Part shown: positions 24,214-32,705 of the stretch, piece by piece | How the letters are laid out: each line of letters starts with the position of its first letter | How positions within the stretch are numbered: the stretch's first letter is position 1 | From: Actinomycetota bacterium | GTDB taxonomy: Bacteria > Actinomycetota > Acidimicrobiia > Acidimicrobiales > Ilumatobacteraceae | Direction of reading: 5' to 3' | DNA: 54,343 nucleotides | NCBI GenBank assembly: GCA_009726095.1 | Contig: WLMZ01000010.1 | Coordinates: 1 to 54,343 of the forward strand | Program-made: the position numbers and the translations under genes | Notes under the pieces: model-generated | What the model was told of the DNA's origin: nothing | What the model saw: only the letters and a program-made list of their open reading frames with translations | Database searches by the model: none

Positions 24214-24806
24214 TTGGTTCATTGCGTGGTGTGGTGCTGGAACGCGGCGCCGACACTGAAGTGCTCTTGGAGGTCGCCGGTGTCGGCTACCTGATCACCG
24301 TCACCCCGCGCACCCTTGGCGAACTCGAGCCCGGCGCCAATGTGTTTGTCCACGTGCACCACCACATCCGCGAAGATGCACAGACCCTGTTCGGATTCCT
24401 GCGCCGCGAGGAACGGGCCACCTTCCAGATCCTGATCGCCACCCATGGTGTCGGTCCGGCGTTGGCGATGGCCATTCTCGGCACGCACACGCCATCGGCG
24501 CTGATCGACATCGTCACCAGTGCTGACAACGCTTCGCTGTGCCTCGTGCCCGGTGTGGGCAAAAAGACAGCCGAGCGGCTGCTGGTCGAACTGAAGAACC
24601 GTCTGAACCTGCCCATGCTCGACCCCGTTGGGGCCAGCGTCGCAGGTGGCGGTTCATCGGTGCTGGGTGATGTGCGCGAGGCGTTGTACGGTCTCGGCTA
24701 TGCACCCGAGGAGGTGCGCGACGCCCTGCGCGAGCTACCCCCGGGCGAGTCCGCAGCCACGCTGCTGCGCGAGGCGCTGCAGCTGTTGGGGGCCCGCCGT
24801 GCGTGA
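24210..24806 (+). CDS. ruvA: Holliday junction branch migration protein RuvA
   Basis: 198 residues. Binds four-way junctions as a tetramer and loads RuvB. N-terminal OB fold [43 protein letters not shown], the helix-hairpin-helix pair ([17 protein letters not shown] and [23 protein letters not shown]), a flexible linker, and the small C-terminal RuvB-binding domain ([20 protein letters not shown]). ATG 24210 is set by GAGGAG 7 nt upstream and by homology at the N-terminus. It overlaps the mini-ORF upstream and ruvB downstream by 8 bases. Confidence 0.96.
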   Translation: MIGSLRGVVLERGADTEVLLEVAGVGYLITVTPRTLGELEPGANVFVHVHHHIREDAQTLFGFLRREERATFQILIATHGVGPALAMAILGTHTPSALIDIVTSADNASLCLVPGVGKKTAERLLVELKNRLNLPMLDPVGASVAGGGSSVLGDVREALYGLGYAPEEVRDALRELPPGESAATLLREALQLLGARRA

Positions 24807-25842
24807 GGAGTTCCTCGACCCCGGCGTGAACAACGAGATCGAGGAGTCCGACGAGATCGGGCTTCGCCCACGGCGACTCTCAGACTTCGTTGGTCAGCGC
24901 GAGCTCAAAGAACACCTCACCATCGTCATCGAGGCGGCGCGTCGGCGTCATCAACCCATCGATCACCTGCTGCTGGCCGGCCCGCCCGGGCTCGGCAAGA
25001 CCACCATGGCCGGCATCGTCGCTGCCGAGATGGGCGTTCACCTGCACATCACCTCCGGCCCCACGCTGGAGCGTGCTGGCGATCTGGCCGCCATCCTCAC
25101 CAAGCTGGGCGAGGGCGACGTGTTGTTCATCGACGAGATCCACCGGCTCTCGCGCGCCGTCGAAGAGATTCTGTATCCCGCAATGGAAGACTTCCAACTC
25201 GACATCGTCGTCGGCAAGGGCCCTGCTGCATCGTCCATCCGGCTACCGCTGCCGCCGTTCACGCTCGTGGGCGCTACCACGCGCACCGGCATGATCACCG
25301 GCCCGCTACGCGACCGGTTCGGGTTGGTGGCTCGGCTCGACTTCTATCAGGAGGACGAACTCGAATCCATCGTGCGCCGAGCTGCAGGCATCCTCGATGT
25401 CACCATCGACGAGCAGGGAGCATGGGAGATCGCCCGTCGCAGCCGCGGCACGCCCCGCATTGCCAACCGGCTGTTGCGCCGTGTCCGCGATTATGCAGAG
25501 GTGCGCGGCGACGGCACCATCAACGAGGCCACGGCTCGTACCGGCTTGGCGGTGTTCGGTGTGGACCAACGCGGTCTCGACAAGGTCGACCGTGCCATCC
25601 TCACCGCCATCTGCGTGCAGTTCCGTGGTGGGCCGGTCGGTCTGTCAACGGTGGCCATCAGCGTTGGCGAACAGACCGAGACGGTCGAGGATGTCTACGA
25701 GCCGTTCCTGATCCAACAGGGCCTGCTTGCCCGCACGCCACGGGGGCGTATCGCGATGCCCTCGGCGTGGCAGCATTTGGGCCTCGATGCGCCCTCACCC
25801 TCGGGCGACACGCCGAACCTGTTCGGCTCGGCCGACGCCTGA
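24799..25842 (+). CDS. ruvB: Holliday junction branch migration ATPase RuvB
   Basis: 347 residues, GTG start within the end of ruvA. AAA+ motor driving branch migration. Walker [10 protein letters not shown] at about 61-69, Walker [10 protein letters not shown] near 110, sensor [17 protein letters not shown] with the arginine finger, then [21 protein letters not shown] (sensor 2), and the C-terminal winged helix ending [21 protein letters not shown]. The start VREEFLDPG is typical. Ends 11 bp from the convergent dienelactone hydrolase gene. Confidence 0.97.
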   Translation: MREEFLDPGVNNEIEESDEIGLRPRRLSDFVGQRELKEHLTIVIEAARRRHQPIDHLLLAGPPGLGKTTMAGIVAAEMGVHLHITSGPTLERAGDLAAILTKLGEGDVLFIDEIHRLSRAVEEILYPAMEDFQLDIVVGKGPAASSIRLPLPPFTLVGATTRTGMITGPLRDRFGLVARLDFYQEDELESIVRRAAGILDVTIDEQGAWEIARRSRGTPRIANRLLRRVRDYAEVRGDGTINEATARTGLAVFGVDQRGLDKVDRAILTAICVQFRGGPVGLSTVAISVGEQTETVEDVYEPFLIQQGLLARTPRGRIAMPSAWQHLGLDAPSPSGDTPNLFGSADA

Positions 25843-25853
25843 CCCCGGCAGGT

Positions 25854-26570
25854 TCAGCGGGCGGGCAGGTGCTGGCCGAGGAAGGCCATGGTCTTGGCCC
25901 AGGCCGCTTTGGCGGCATCGGCGTGATAGAACATCTCGGATTCGTGGTTGTCGAATGCGTGGCCGGCGTTCTCGACGTTGAGCACGAAGCCCTCGCGGCC
26001 GGCAATCGCTGCCCCGACGGCCTCGACCCCCTCGTTCGGGATGTACGCATCAGCGTTGCCGAAGTGGAACAGCGTTGGACACGACACCTGATCGATCAAG
26101 CCCAGCATGCCGGGTACGCCGGAGCCGTAATAGCTGACGCAGCAGCTTGGCGCGGCTGTTGCGGCAACGGCCCAGGCCAAGGTGCCGCCAAGGCAGTAGC
26201 CAAGCACGCCCGGCGCCGTCGGGCCGGGGGCAATGGCGCCGAGGTGGGCGAGCGCTGCCACGCAGTCACCAATGGCAGCGGTGAAATCGAGCTGCTGCAC
26301 CTTCTCCATCGAGGCACCCATTCCGGCTTCGGTGTGGTCGGCCTCCCAGTTCGGGGCGAAGCGCCAGAACACGTCGGGTGCTGCCACCACATAACCGGCC
26401 GCGGCGAGGCGCTCGGCGACGGAGCGGATGTACGGACCGACTCCGAAGATCTCCTGAATCAACAGCACCGCAGCGGTGCCACCGCCCTCTGGAGTCCAGA
26501 CGTGCAGGTCCATCTCGCCGGCGTCGCCACAGCCAACTCGCTCGGTTCGAAGTGTCGTCATGGTGATCAT
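25854..26570 (-). CDS. Dienelactone hydrolase family protein
   Basis: 238 residues from ATG 26570 (ATG 26561 is the alternative). Alpha/beta hydrolase of the DLH family: LLIQEIFGVGPYIRSVAERLAAAGYVV at the N-terminus, nucleophile Cys126 in GYCLGG, an acidic residue in FGNADAYIP, and His in ENAGHAFDN. The Cys-Asp-His triad is as in carboxymethylenebutenolidase. It hydrolyses cyclic esters such as dienelactones in the family's known members; the substrate here is unknown. Divergent from queA and convergent with ruvB, an isolated minus-strand gene inside the conserved ruvB-queA stretch. Confidence 0.88.
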   Translation of the reverse strand: MITMTTLRTERVGCGDAGEMDLHVWTPEGGGTAAVLLIQEIFGVGPYIRSVAERLAAAGYVVAAPDVFWRFAPNWEADHTEAGMGASMEKVQQLDFTAAIGDCVAALAHLGAIAPGPTAPGVLGYCLGGTLAWAVAATAAPSCCVSYYGSGVPGMLGLIDQVSCPTLFHFGNADAYIPNEGVEAVGAAIAGREGFVLNVENAGHAFDNHESEMFYHADAAKAAWAKTMAFLGQHLPAR

Positions 26571-26617
26571 CGTGGCACACGCCGATCGGCGCCGATCCAC
26601 ACGGACGCCCATCGCCG

Positions 26618-26623
26618 TATCCT
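26618..26623 (+). promoter_or_regulatory. -10 box, leaderless promoter of queA-tgt
   Basis: TATCCT, 8 nt before GTG 26632. Confidence 0.55.
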
Positions 26624-26631
26624 GAGCGGTC

Positions 26632-27651
26632 GTGCATATCGCTAACTTCGATTACGACCTCCCCGCAGCGCGCATCGCGCAGACGCCTGTCGAACCGCGT
26701 GATGCTGCTCGCCTGCTCGTGGATCAGGGTCCGGCGGCGCCGCTGCACCGAAGCGTGCGCGACCTCGGAGAGTTCCTGCGCCCTGGAGACCTGCTGGTCG
26801 TCAATGACTCCAAGGTGATTCCTGCGCGGCTGCGTCTGCACCGCCACAGTGGGGGAGCTGCGGAGGTCCTGCTGCTCGAACCAGTGGACGGTGTCGGTGG
26901 CGACCGGCGGGTGTGGGAGGCCCTGGTGCGCCCGGGCAAGAAGCTGAGAGTCGGTGAACAACTGCTCGACAGCTCCGGCCTGCCATTGGTGGAGATCGGC
27001 AGGCGCACGGCAGCGGGGGATACCTTCACTGTCACGCTGCTCGGCGACGATGATCCATTGGATCTGCTTGCCGGGCACGGCGACATGCCGCTACCCCCGT
27101 ACATCACTGCGCCGTTGACCGAGACGAGTCGTTATCAGACCGTCTACGCCAGCGAGCCCGGCTCGGCCGCAGCACCCACTGCGGGACTGCACTTCACGCC
27201 CGAACTGTTGCAGTCCGTGCAGGACATCGGGGTGCAGCTTGCCCGGGTTGAGTTGGTCGTGGGTCTCGACACGTTCCAGCCGATGAGCGTCGAGGACCCG
27301 CTCGACCATCGCATCCACAGCGAGCGCTATCGCGTCAGCGCCGAGGTACTCGACCAGTGTCGCAGCGCGAAGCGTGTCGTAGCAGTGGGTACCACCGCCA
27401 CACGCGCGCTGGAGTCCGCAGCGACCTTCGCCGAGCTGGAGGGCCGCACGCGGCTGTTCATCCACCGTGGGTACGAATGGAAGCTCGTAGACCTGATGAT
27501 GACCAACTTTCACCTGCCGCGCACCACGTTGCTGTTGATGATCGACGCGTTCGTTGGCCAGCGTTGGAAAGCGCTGTACGACGAAGCGCTGGCGCAGGAG
27601 TATCGTTTCCTCTCCTTCGGCGACGCGATGTTGCTCGACAGGAGTCTGTGA
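26632..27651 (+). CDS. queA: S-adenosylmethionine:tRNA ribosyltransferase-isomerase QueA
   Basis: 339 residues. Transfers and isomerises the ribosyl moiety of SAM to preQ1 at tRNA position 34 to give epoxyqueuosine. Motifs: FDYDLPAARIAQTP at the N-terminus, FLRPGDLLVVNDSKVIPARL, GDMPLPPYI, RYQTVYASEPGSAAAPTAGLHFT, GLDTFQPM, and DLMMTNFHLPRTTLLLMIDAFVG. Full length. tgt begins at the last base of its stop codon, so the two are coupled. Confidence 0.96.
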   Translation: MHIANFDYDLPAARIAQTPVEPRDAARLLVDQGPAAPLHRSVRDLGEFLRPGDLLVVNDSKVIPARLRLHRHSGGAAEVLLLEPVDGVGGDRRVWEALVRPGKKLRVGEQLLDSSGLPLVEIGRRTAAGDTFTVTLLGDDDPLDLLAGHGDMPLPPYITAPLTETSRYQTVYASEPGSAAAPTAGLHFTPELLQSVQDIGVQLARVELVVGLDTFQPMSVEDPLDHRIHSERYRVSAEVLDQCRSAKRVVAVGTTATRALESAATFAELEGRTRLFIHRGYEWKLVDLMMTNFHLPRTTLLLMIDAFVGQRWKALYDEALAQEYRFLSFGDAMLLDRSL

Positions 27652-28748
27652 TGCATCCCGTTCGTTTCGAGCTACTCGCCCAGCATGGTCAGGCGCGTAC
27701 CGGCATCGGCCACACCGCTCGGGGTTCGTACCGCACCCCGTGCTTCATGCCGGTGGGTACCCGCGCCGCGATCAAGTACCTGTCGGCGGCCGACTACGAA
27801 CGCCTCGGCGCCGAGATCGTGCTCGGGAACACCTACCACCTGATGCTGCGGCCGGGAGCCGAGACCATTGCCTCGTTCGGTGGGCTCGGAGCCTTTGCCG
27901 GCTGGCGCGGTCTCACCCTCACTGATTCCGGCGGCTTCCAGATCTTCTCGCTCGAGCCCAAGGTCGACGACGACGGCGCCACCTTCCGCAGCACCTACGA
28001 CGGATCGCTGCACCGCTTCACGCCGGAGGCCGCCGTGGCCACGCAGGAACTCCTGGGTGCAGACATCCAGATGGTGCTCGATGTCTGCGCTCCGCTGCCG
28101 TCGCCGCCCCAGGTGATCCGGCTTGCGCTCGACCGCACCACAGCGTGGGCGGCCCGCGCCAAGGCAGCGCACACGCGTCCCGACCAGGCGCTGTTCGGCA
28201 TCGTGCAGGGTGGCATCGATCCCGTTCTGCGTGCCGAGTCGGCACAACGCACCGCTGCACTCGAGTTCGACGGCTACGGCATCGGCGGGCTGAGCGTGGG
28301 CGAAACCCGCGCCGAGATGCTGCCAGCACTGGCAGCGGCGATCGAACATCTGCCAGCCGACCGTCCGAGATACCTGATGGGCGTGGGCGACCCTGCCTCG
28401 CTGGTCGAGGCGGTTGCATTGGGCGTAGATCAGTTCGACTGCGTCATGCAGACCCGTATCGGCCGCCACGGAACAGCGCTGACGTCGGGGGGCAAGGTGC
28501 ACGTGAAGAACGCCAAGCACGCCCTGTCGCACGAACCGATCGACGCGGAGTGCTCATGCGAGGTGTGCAGCAACCATTCCATTGGCTACATACGCCATCT
28601 GTTCCAGGTGGGCGAGCCAACGGGTCCACGCCTGGTCAGTTTGCACAATCTGGCGTGGACGCTGCAGCTGATGGACTCGATGCGTCTGGCCATCGCCGAC
28701 GGCACCTTCGCCGCCCTGCGCTCGCGGATCCTCGCCGTGTGGGGCTGA
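27651..28748 (+). CDS. tgt: tRNA-guanine transglycosylase Tgt
   Basis: 365 residues. Exchanges guanine 34 for preQ1 in GU(N) tRNAs, the step before QueA. Motifs: GTRAAIKYLSAADYERLGAEIVLGNTYHL, TDSGGFQIFSL with a catalytic Asp, GIVQGG, RYLMGVGDP, FDCVMQTRIGRHGTAL (nucleophile Asp) and the zinc site CSCEVCSNHSIGYIRH. AGGAG stands 6 nt before ATG 27651. No queCDEF genes are in the window, so preQ1 must come from genes elsewhere or by salvage. Confidence 0.96.
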   Translation: MHPVRFELLAQHGQARTGIGHTARGSYRTPCFMPVGTRAAIKYLSAADYERLGAEIVLGNTYHLMLRPGAETIASFGGLGAFAGWRGLTLTDSGGFQIFSLEPKVDDDGATFRSTYDGSLHRFTPEAAVATQELLGADIQMVLDVCAPLPSPPQVIRLALDRTTAWAARAKAAHTRPDQALFGIVQGGIDPVLRAESAQRTAALEFDGYGIGGLSVGETRAEMLPALAAAIEHLPADRPRYLMGVGDPASLVEAVALGVDQFDCVMQTRIGRHGTALTSGGKVHVKNAKHALSHEPIDAECSCEVCSNHSIGYIRHLFQVGEPTGPRLVSLHNLAWTLQLMDSMRLAIADGTFAALRSRILAVWG

Positions 28749-28819
28749 GCCCGCACCGGAGCGAAACCCACCAAAATCTCTCCTCGCAGGTGTGACACTG
28801 AAATGGCCGCTGGAATGAC

Positions 28820-28825
28820 TAGGCT
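28820..28825 (+). promoter_or_regulatory. -10 box upstream of yajC
   Basis: TAGGCT in the 127-bp gap after tgt. The start codon is about 50 nt further on, so this transcript would have a leader, unlike most in the window. Confidence 0.35.
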
Positions 28826-28875
28826 CTCCCGCTGGTCCGACCCTCTGTCGGCGAGTGAATCATTTGGATGTCTTG

Positions 28876-29259
28876 ATGCCTACACCTGTACTTCTCGAAG
28901 CCACCAACTCCTCGGGCGGCAGCGCGATCAGCCTGCTGATCCTGCCGTTGATGATGGTCGGCATGTACTTTCTGCTCATCCGGCCCCAGCGCCGGCGGAT
29001 GAAGGTGCAGGCGTCCATGCAGACCAGCCTGGGAGAGGGCGATGAGATCATCACCACCTCGGGCATGTACGGCTTCATCACCGGCTTCGACGGCGATGTC
29101 GTGTGGCTCGAGGTCGACGACAACATCCAGATCCGTGTTGCCCGTGCAGCCATCCAGCGCAAGGTCGATACGTCGGCTGCGTCGCCTTCGGACGCCTCCA
29201 AGCTGAGGCCGGCCAGTCATGGTGACGACTCCGAGACCGACGGCAAGTCCGACAAGTAA
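28876..29259 (+). CDS. yajC: Preprotein translocase subunit YajC
   Basis: 127 residues from ATG 28876; a GTG at 28855 in the same frame would add 7 residues. One N-terminal transmembrane helix (ISLLILPLMMVGMYFLLI) followed by the signature RPQRRRMKVQ, then GDEIITTSGMYGFITGFDGDVVWLEV, and a charged, disordered tail. Accessory part of the SecYEG-SecDF-YajC complex. Its TAA shares its last base with the secD ATG (TAATG), giving tight coupling. Confidence 0.94.
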   Translation: MPTPVLLEATNSSGGSAISLLILPLMMVGMYFLLIRPQRRRMKVQASMQTSLGEGDEIITTSGMYGFITGFDGDVVWLEVDDNIQIRVARAAIQRKVDTSAASPSDASKLRPASHGDDSETDGKSDK

Positions 29260-30953
29260 TGCGCCGCAAACTCCAGTATTCGCTGGCGGGGATTCTCGTC
29301 CTTGCCATAGGTCTGCTCACGCTCAACGTCGCTGCGGGATACAAACCAGCGCTCGGCCTCGACCTGCGGGGCGGTATCTCTGTCACGCTGCGCCCGGTAC
29401 AGGGCCAGCAGTACGACAAGACCAGCCTCGATCTGGCCGTTGAACGAATTCGCGAGCGCGTCGACAGCTTCGGCGTCGGCGAGCCCGAGATCCTTCGCCA
29501 GGACGACGCCATCGTGGTGAACCTGCCCGGCGTCAATGACCAGCAGCAGGCGCTCGATCTCGTGAACGTCACGGGCAAGGTGTTCCTGCGCCCCGTGAAG
29601 GCGTGCGCCTCGGCGCCCACGTCCACGCCGGCTTCCACCGTGCCCACCACCGGCACCACGACCCCGGGAACCGGTACCACCGCAACGGATGCAACCACTG
29701 CGCCCACAACTGCGGGCACCGGTGCCGTCGTTACACCGGTCACTGGGTCACCCGGGCCGTCGCGTCGGGTCGACACCACGCCGCCCACCATCCCCGGAGC
29801 CACCACGTCGGCCGCTGTGTCGACCACAGCGCCCTCCGACGTGTCGTCCACCGCGGCAGCGTCCACGGATGGGTCCACCACCACCAGCGTGTCGGACGGG
29901 TCGACCACGACCACGGGACTTCCGTTCTCCGATCCGAAGACCACCCAGGTCCTGCCCACCCGCGACGGTGGTGTGTGTCAGGTCGGCCCAGCGAATGCCA
30001 CCGGCGATGCCAGCCCGTCGGCTGAGACCATCACCGGCGAGGTCTTCTCTCGTGACTCCGCCCAGGCGCGCATCATCGGCGGCGGCTGGGGTGTCACCGT
30101 CGACCTGAAGAGCGGGTCGTCCGGAGAGGGCAAATGGAACCAGCTGGCGAAGGAGTGCTACAACGGCTCGGCCGTGTGCCCGTCGCACCAGCTCGCCATC
30201 GAACTCGATGGCCAGATCCAATCAGCTCCCACGGTCAACGCACCCAGCTTCACCGGCAGCGTGCAGATCACTGGCAGCTTCACCAAGGCCGAGGCTGCGA
30301 AGTTGGCCCAGGTGATGAACTCGGGCGCACTGCCGATCAGTCTGCAGGCCGAGGCCGTGCAGAACGTGTCGGCGACGCTCGGCAAGGACTCGCTCCGTGC
30401 AGCGCTCATCGCCGGTGCCATCGGTATCGCCCTGGTGCTGGCCTTCATGTTCTTCTACTACCGTCGCCTCGCGATCGTGGTCGTGGTCGGCCTGTGCGTC
30501 TCCGGTGCGCTGATCTACAGCATCACGTCGTTGATCTCTCGGTTCTACAACGGCGTGCTCTCGCTCGCTGGAGTGGCGGGGCTCATCGTGTCCATCGGTG
30601 TCACGATCGACTCCTACGTCGTGTTCTTCGAACGCCTGAAAGACGAGATACGCGCTGGTCGCTCACTGCGCAACTCCGCCCAGCGGGGCTTCAAGGCGGC
30701 GTTCCACACCATTCTGGTGGCCGACGCTGTGTCGCTGATCGGCGCAGCGGTGCTGTGGTACCTCTCGGTCGGGGCGGTGCGAGGCTTCGCCTTTTACCTC
30801 GGCCTCTCGACGCTGATTGACGTCTTCGTGGCGTACTTCTTCACCCGGCCCGCAGTGCTGCTGTTGGCCCGTAGCAAGTTCATGGCCGGCCGAAAGATCA
30901 TGGGTATGGAGATCTCTGTGGACGGAAACCAGCCGCTGGGGGCAACATCATGA
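29259..30953 (+). CDS. secD: Protein translocase subunit SecD
   Basis: 564 residues. Proton-driven translocation partner of SecYEG. One N-terminal helix (about 7-25), GLDLRGGISVTL, ERIRERVDSFGVGEPEILRQDDAIVVNLPGV, then a Thr/Ser/Pro-rich insert (about 122-226) absent from classical SecD. The periplasmic P1 continues with LAIELDGQIQSAP.V and ITGSFTKAEAAKLAQVMNSGALPISL, and five C-terminal helices follow, including IVSIGVTIDSYVVFFERLKDEIRAG. The insert lies in the middle of the exposed P1 domain and looks like an unstructured linker. ATGA overlap with secF. Confidence 0.95.
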   Translation: MRRKLQYSLAGILVLAIGLLTLNVAAGYKPALGLDLRGGISVTLRPVQGQQYDKTSLDLAVERIRERVDSFGVGEPEILRQDDAIVVNLPGVNDQQQALDLVNVTGKVFLRPVKACASAPTSTPASTVPTTGTTTPGTGTTATDATTAPTTAGTGAVVTPVTGSPGPSRRVDTTPPTIPGATTSAAVSTTAPSDVSSTAAASTDGSTTTSVSDGSTTTTGLPFSDPKTTQVLPTRDGGVCQVGPANATGDASPSAETITGEVFSRDSAQARIIGGGWGVTVDLKSGSSGEGKWNQLAKECYNGSAVCPSHQLAIELDGQIQSAPTVNAPSFTGSVQITGSFTKAEAAKLAQVMNSGALPISLQAEAVQNVSATLGKDSLRAALIAGAIGIALVLAFMFFYYRRLAIVVVVGLCVSGALIYSITSLISRFYNGVLSLAGVAGLIVSIGVTIDSYVVFFERLKDEIRAGRSLRNSAQRGFKAAFHTILVADAVSLIGAAVLWYLSVGAVRGFAFYLGLSTLIDVFVAYFFTRPAVLLLARSKFMAGRKIMGMEISVDGNQPLGATS

Positions 30954-32116
30954 CCGATCTCGACACCTCGCCCGTCGAGGCACTGCCCAAGCGCAGCGTG
31001 TTCGGACGGCTCTATCACGGTGAGACCCGCGTCGACTTCATGGGTCGCAAGTGGTGGGGCATCGGCGTGTCAGCAGCGCTCATCCTGGTCACGATCGTGT
31101 CCCTGCTCACCCAGGGCCTGAACCTCGGTCTCGACTTCAAGGGCGGCGTGCAGTGGGAGGTGCCATCGGCGCAGCTCACCGAGGCCCAGGCCCGCGACGT
31201 GCTCACCGCCAACGGCATCAACGCTGCGGACGCCAAGATCGTCACGGTCTCGGCAAGCGGTGTGGCCCGACTGCGCATCCAGTCAGCAGAGCAGACCGCC
31301 GAGGTCCGCCAGAAGGTCATCAGCGACCTTGCCAAAGCGGCGAAGGTCGATGCCAAAGAGATCAGCAGCAACTCGGTGACATCGTCGTGGGGCTCGGAGA
31401 TCACCAAGAAGGCCGTTCGCGCCCTGGTGGTGTTCGTCATCCTCGTTGCGCTGTTCATCTCGTGGCGTTTCGAATGGGCGATGGCTCTCAGCGCGATCGC
31501 GGCGATGCTTCACGACGTACTCATCAGCGTGGGCATCTATTCCATCCTGCAACTCGAGGTCACGCCGGCCACGGTGATTGCCTTCCTCACCATTCTCGGG
31601 TTCTCGCTCTACGACACCATCGTGGTGTTCGACAAGGTGGACGAGAACACTGCCCGCTTTGCCAGCGCACGGTTGCCGTACGACGACGTGATCAACGTCT
31701 CGATGAACCAGGTGCTGATGCGTTCGCTCAACACCAGCCTGGCCGCCATTCTGCCGGTGCTGTCGCTGTTGGTGGTCGGTGCCGGCCTGCTCGGGGCGAT
31801 CTCGCTGCGCGAGTTTGCCCTCGCGCTGTTTGTTGGTCTGATCACGGGCTCGTACTCGTCGATCTTCATCGCATCGCCGTTGCTCGCTGGGCTGAAGGGT
31901 CGCACCCCCAAGTACCGGTCGCTGCGTGCACCACGTGCGGTGGGCGTCGACCTCGAACGCCTGGTCCTCGGTGGACTTCCCGCAGCACGACGCGAGTCGC
32001 AACGCATTCGGGCCACGGCCAAGGGTGGCGAAGCTTCTGCTGCGTCGGCGGTGAACCAGCCGGCGCATGTCGTGCTGACGCACCCGCCGCGGCCCCGCAA
32101 GAAGCAGCGCCGCTGA
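30950..32116 (+). CDS. secF: Protein translocase subunit SecF
   Basis: 388 residues. Six-helix RND-like partner of SecD. Features: N-terminal helix, GLDFKGGVQWEV, a short periplasmic domain, then RALVVFVILVALFISWRFEWAMALSAIAAMLHDVLISVGIYSI, ATVIAFLTILGFSLYDTIVVFDKVDENT (the conserved Asp-Thr-x4-Asp region) and ISLREFALALFVGLITGSYSSIFIASPL. The C-terminal about 80 residues are basic and poorly structured. Overlaps secD (ATGA); apt follows after 43 bp from its own promoter. Confidence 0.96.
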   Translation: MTDLDTSPVEALPKRSVFGRLYHGETRVDFMGRKWWGIGVSAALILVTIVSLLTQGLNLGLDFKGGVQWEVPSAQLTEAQARDVLTANGINAADAKIVTVSASGVARLRIQSAEQTAEVRQKVISDLAKAAKVDAKEISSNSVTSSWGSEITKKAVRALVVFVILVALFISWRFEWAMALSAIAAMLHDVLISVGIYSILQLEVTPATVIAFLTILGFSLYDTIVVFDKVDENTARFASARLPYDDVINVSMNQVLMRSLNTSLAAILPVLSLLVVGAGLLGAISLREFALALFVGLITGSYSSIFIASPLLAGLKGRTPKYRSLRAPRAVGVDLERLVLGGLPAARRESQRIRATAKGGEASAASAVNQPAHVVLTHPPRPRKKQRR

Positions 32117-32147
32117 CCCATCCGGGTGCGAGCGTCGCTCAGGTCGC

Positions 32148-32153
32148 TAGCCT
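32148..32153 (+). promoter_or_regulatory. -10 box, leaderless promoter of apt-rel
   Basis: TAGCCT, 6 nt before ATG 32160. Confidence 0.55.
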
Positions 32154-32159
32154 GCACCC

Positions 32160-32702
32160 ATGGCAGCCGAGACACAACCACGCGATTCAGCCTGGCTGAG
32201 CGACCTTGTTCGCGACATCGCCGACTACCCCCAACCGGGTGTCGTCTTTCGAGATATCACACCGCTGCTGGGCAACGGACCCGGCTTTCATCGGGCCATC
32301 GCCGAGCTGGTACAGCGCTTCGAGGGTGTCGAGGTGGACTGCGTGCTGGGCATGGAGGCGCGTGGGTTCATCTTGGCCGCGCCGGTTGCCTTCAGCATTG
32401 GGGCGGGCTTCGTGCCGGTACGCAAGGCCGGCAAGCTGCCCTGGGCGGTCGTACGCGAGGAATACAGCCTTGAATACGGCAAGGACAAGCTCGAGATGCA
32501 CCGCGATGCCATCCGTCCCGGCGAGCGGGTGCTGGTGATCGACGACGTGTTGGCCACCGGCGGCACGGCATCGGCGACTTGCCGTTTGGTCGAGGAACTG
32601 GGTGGTGTCGTGGTGGGGCTCGGTTTCCTCATCGAGATCTCCGGCCTGAACGGGCGCTCCAAGCTGGGCACCCACACGGTCGAGAGCCTGGCGGTCTACT
32701 GA
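32160..32702 (+). CDS. apt: Adenine phosphoribosyltransferase
   Basis: 180 residues. Salvages adenine with PRPP to AMP. Conserved blocks: DLVRDIADYPQPGVVFRDITPLL, GMEARGFILAAPVAFSIGAGFVPVRKAGKLP, and the PRPP loop VLVIDDVLATGGTA. Normal length. The rel gene begins 3 bp after its stop. The secF-apt-rel order is the standard actinobacterial one and links purine salvage with (p)ppGpp metabolism. Confidence 0.96.
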   Translation: MAAETQPRDSAWLSDLVRDIADYPQPGVVFRDITPLLGNGPGFHRAIAELVQRFEGVEVDCVLGMEARGFILAAPVAFSIGAGFVPVRKAGKLPWAVVREEYSLEYGKDKLEMHRDAIRPGERVLVIDDVLATGGTASATCRLVEELGGVVVGLGFLIEISGLNGRSKLGTHTVESLAVY

Positions 32703-32705
32703 CAC

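Noticed and set aside
26571-26631. preQ1 riboswitch before queA-tgt
   Set aside because: Only 61 bp separate queA from the divergent gene, and a -10 box lies 8 nt before the start, leaving no room for an aptamer.
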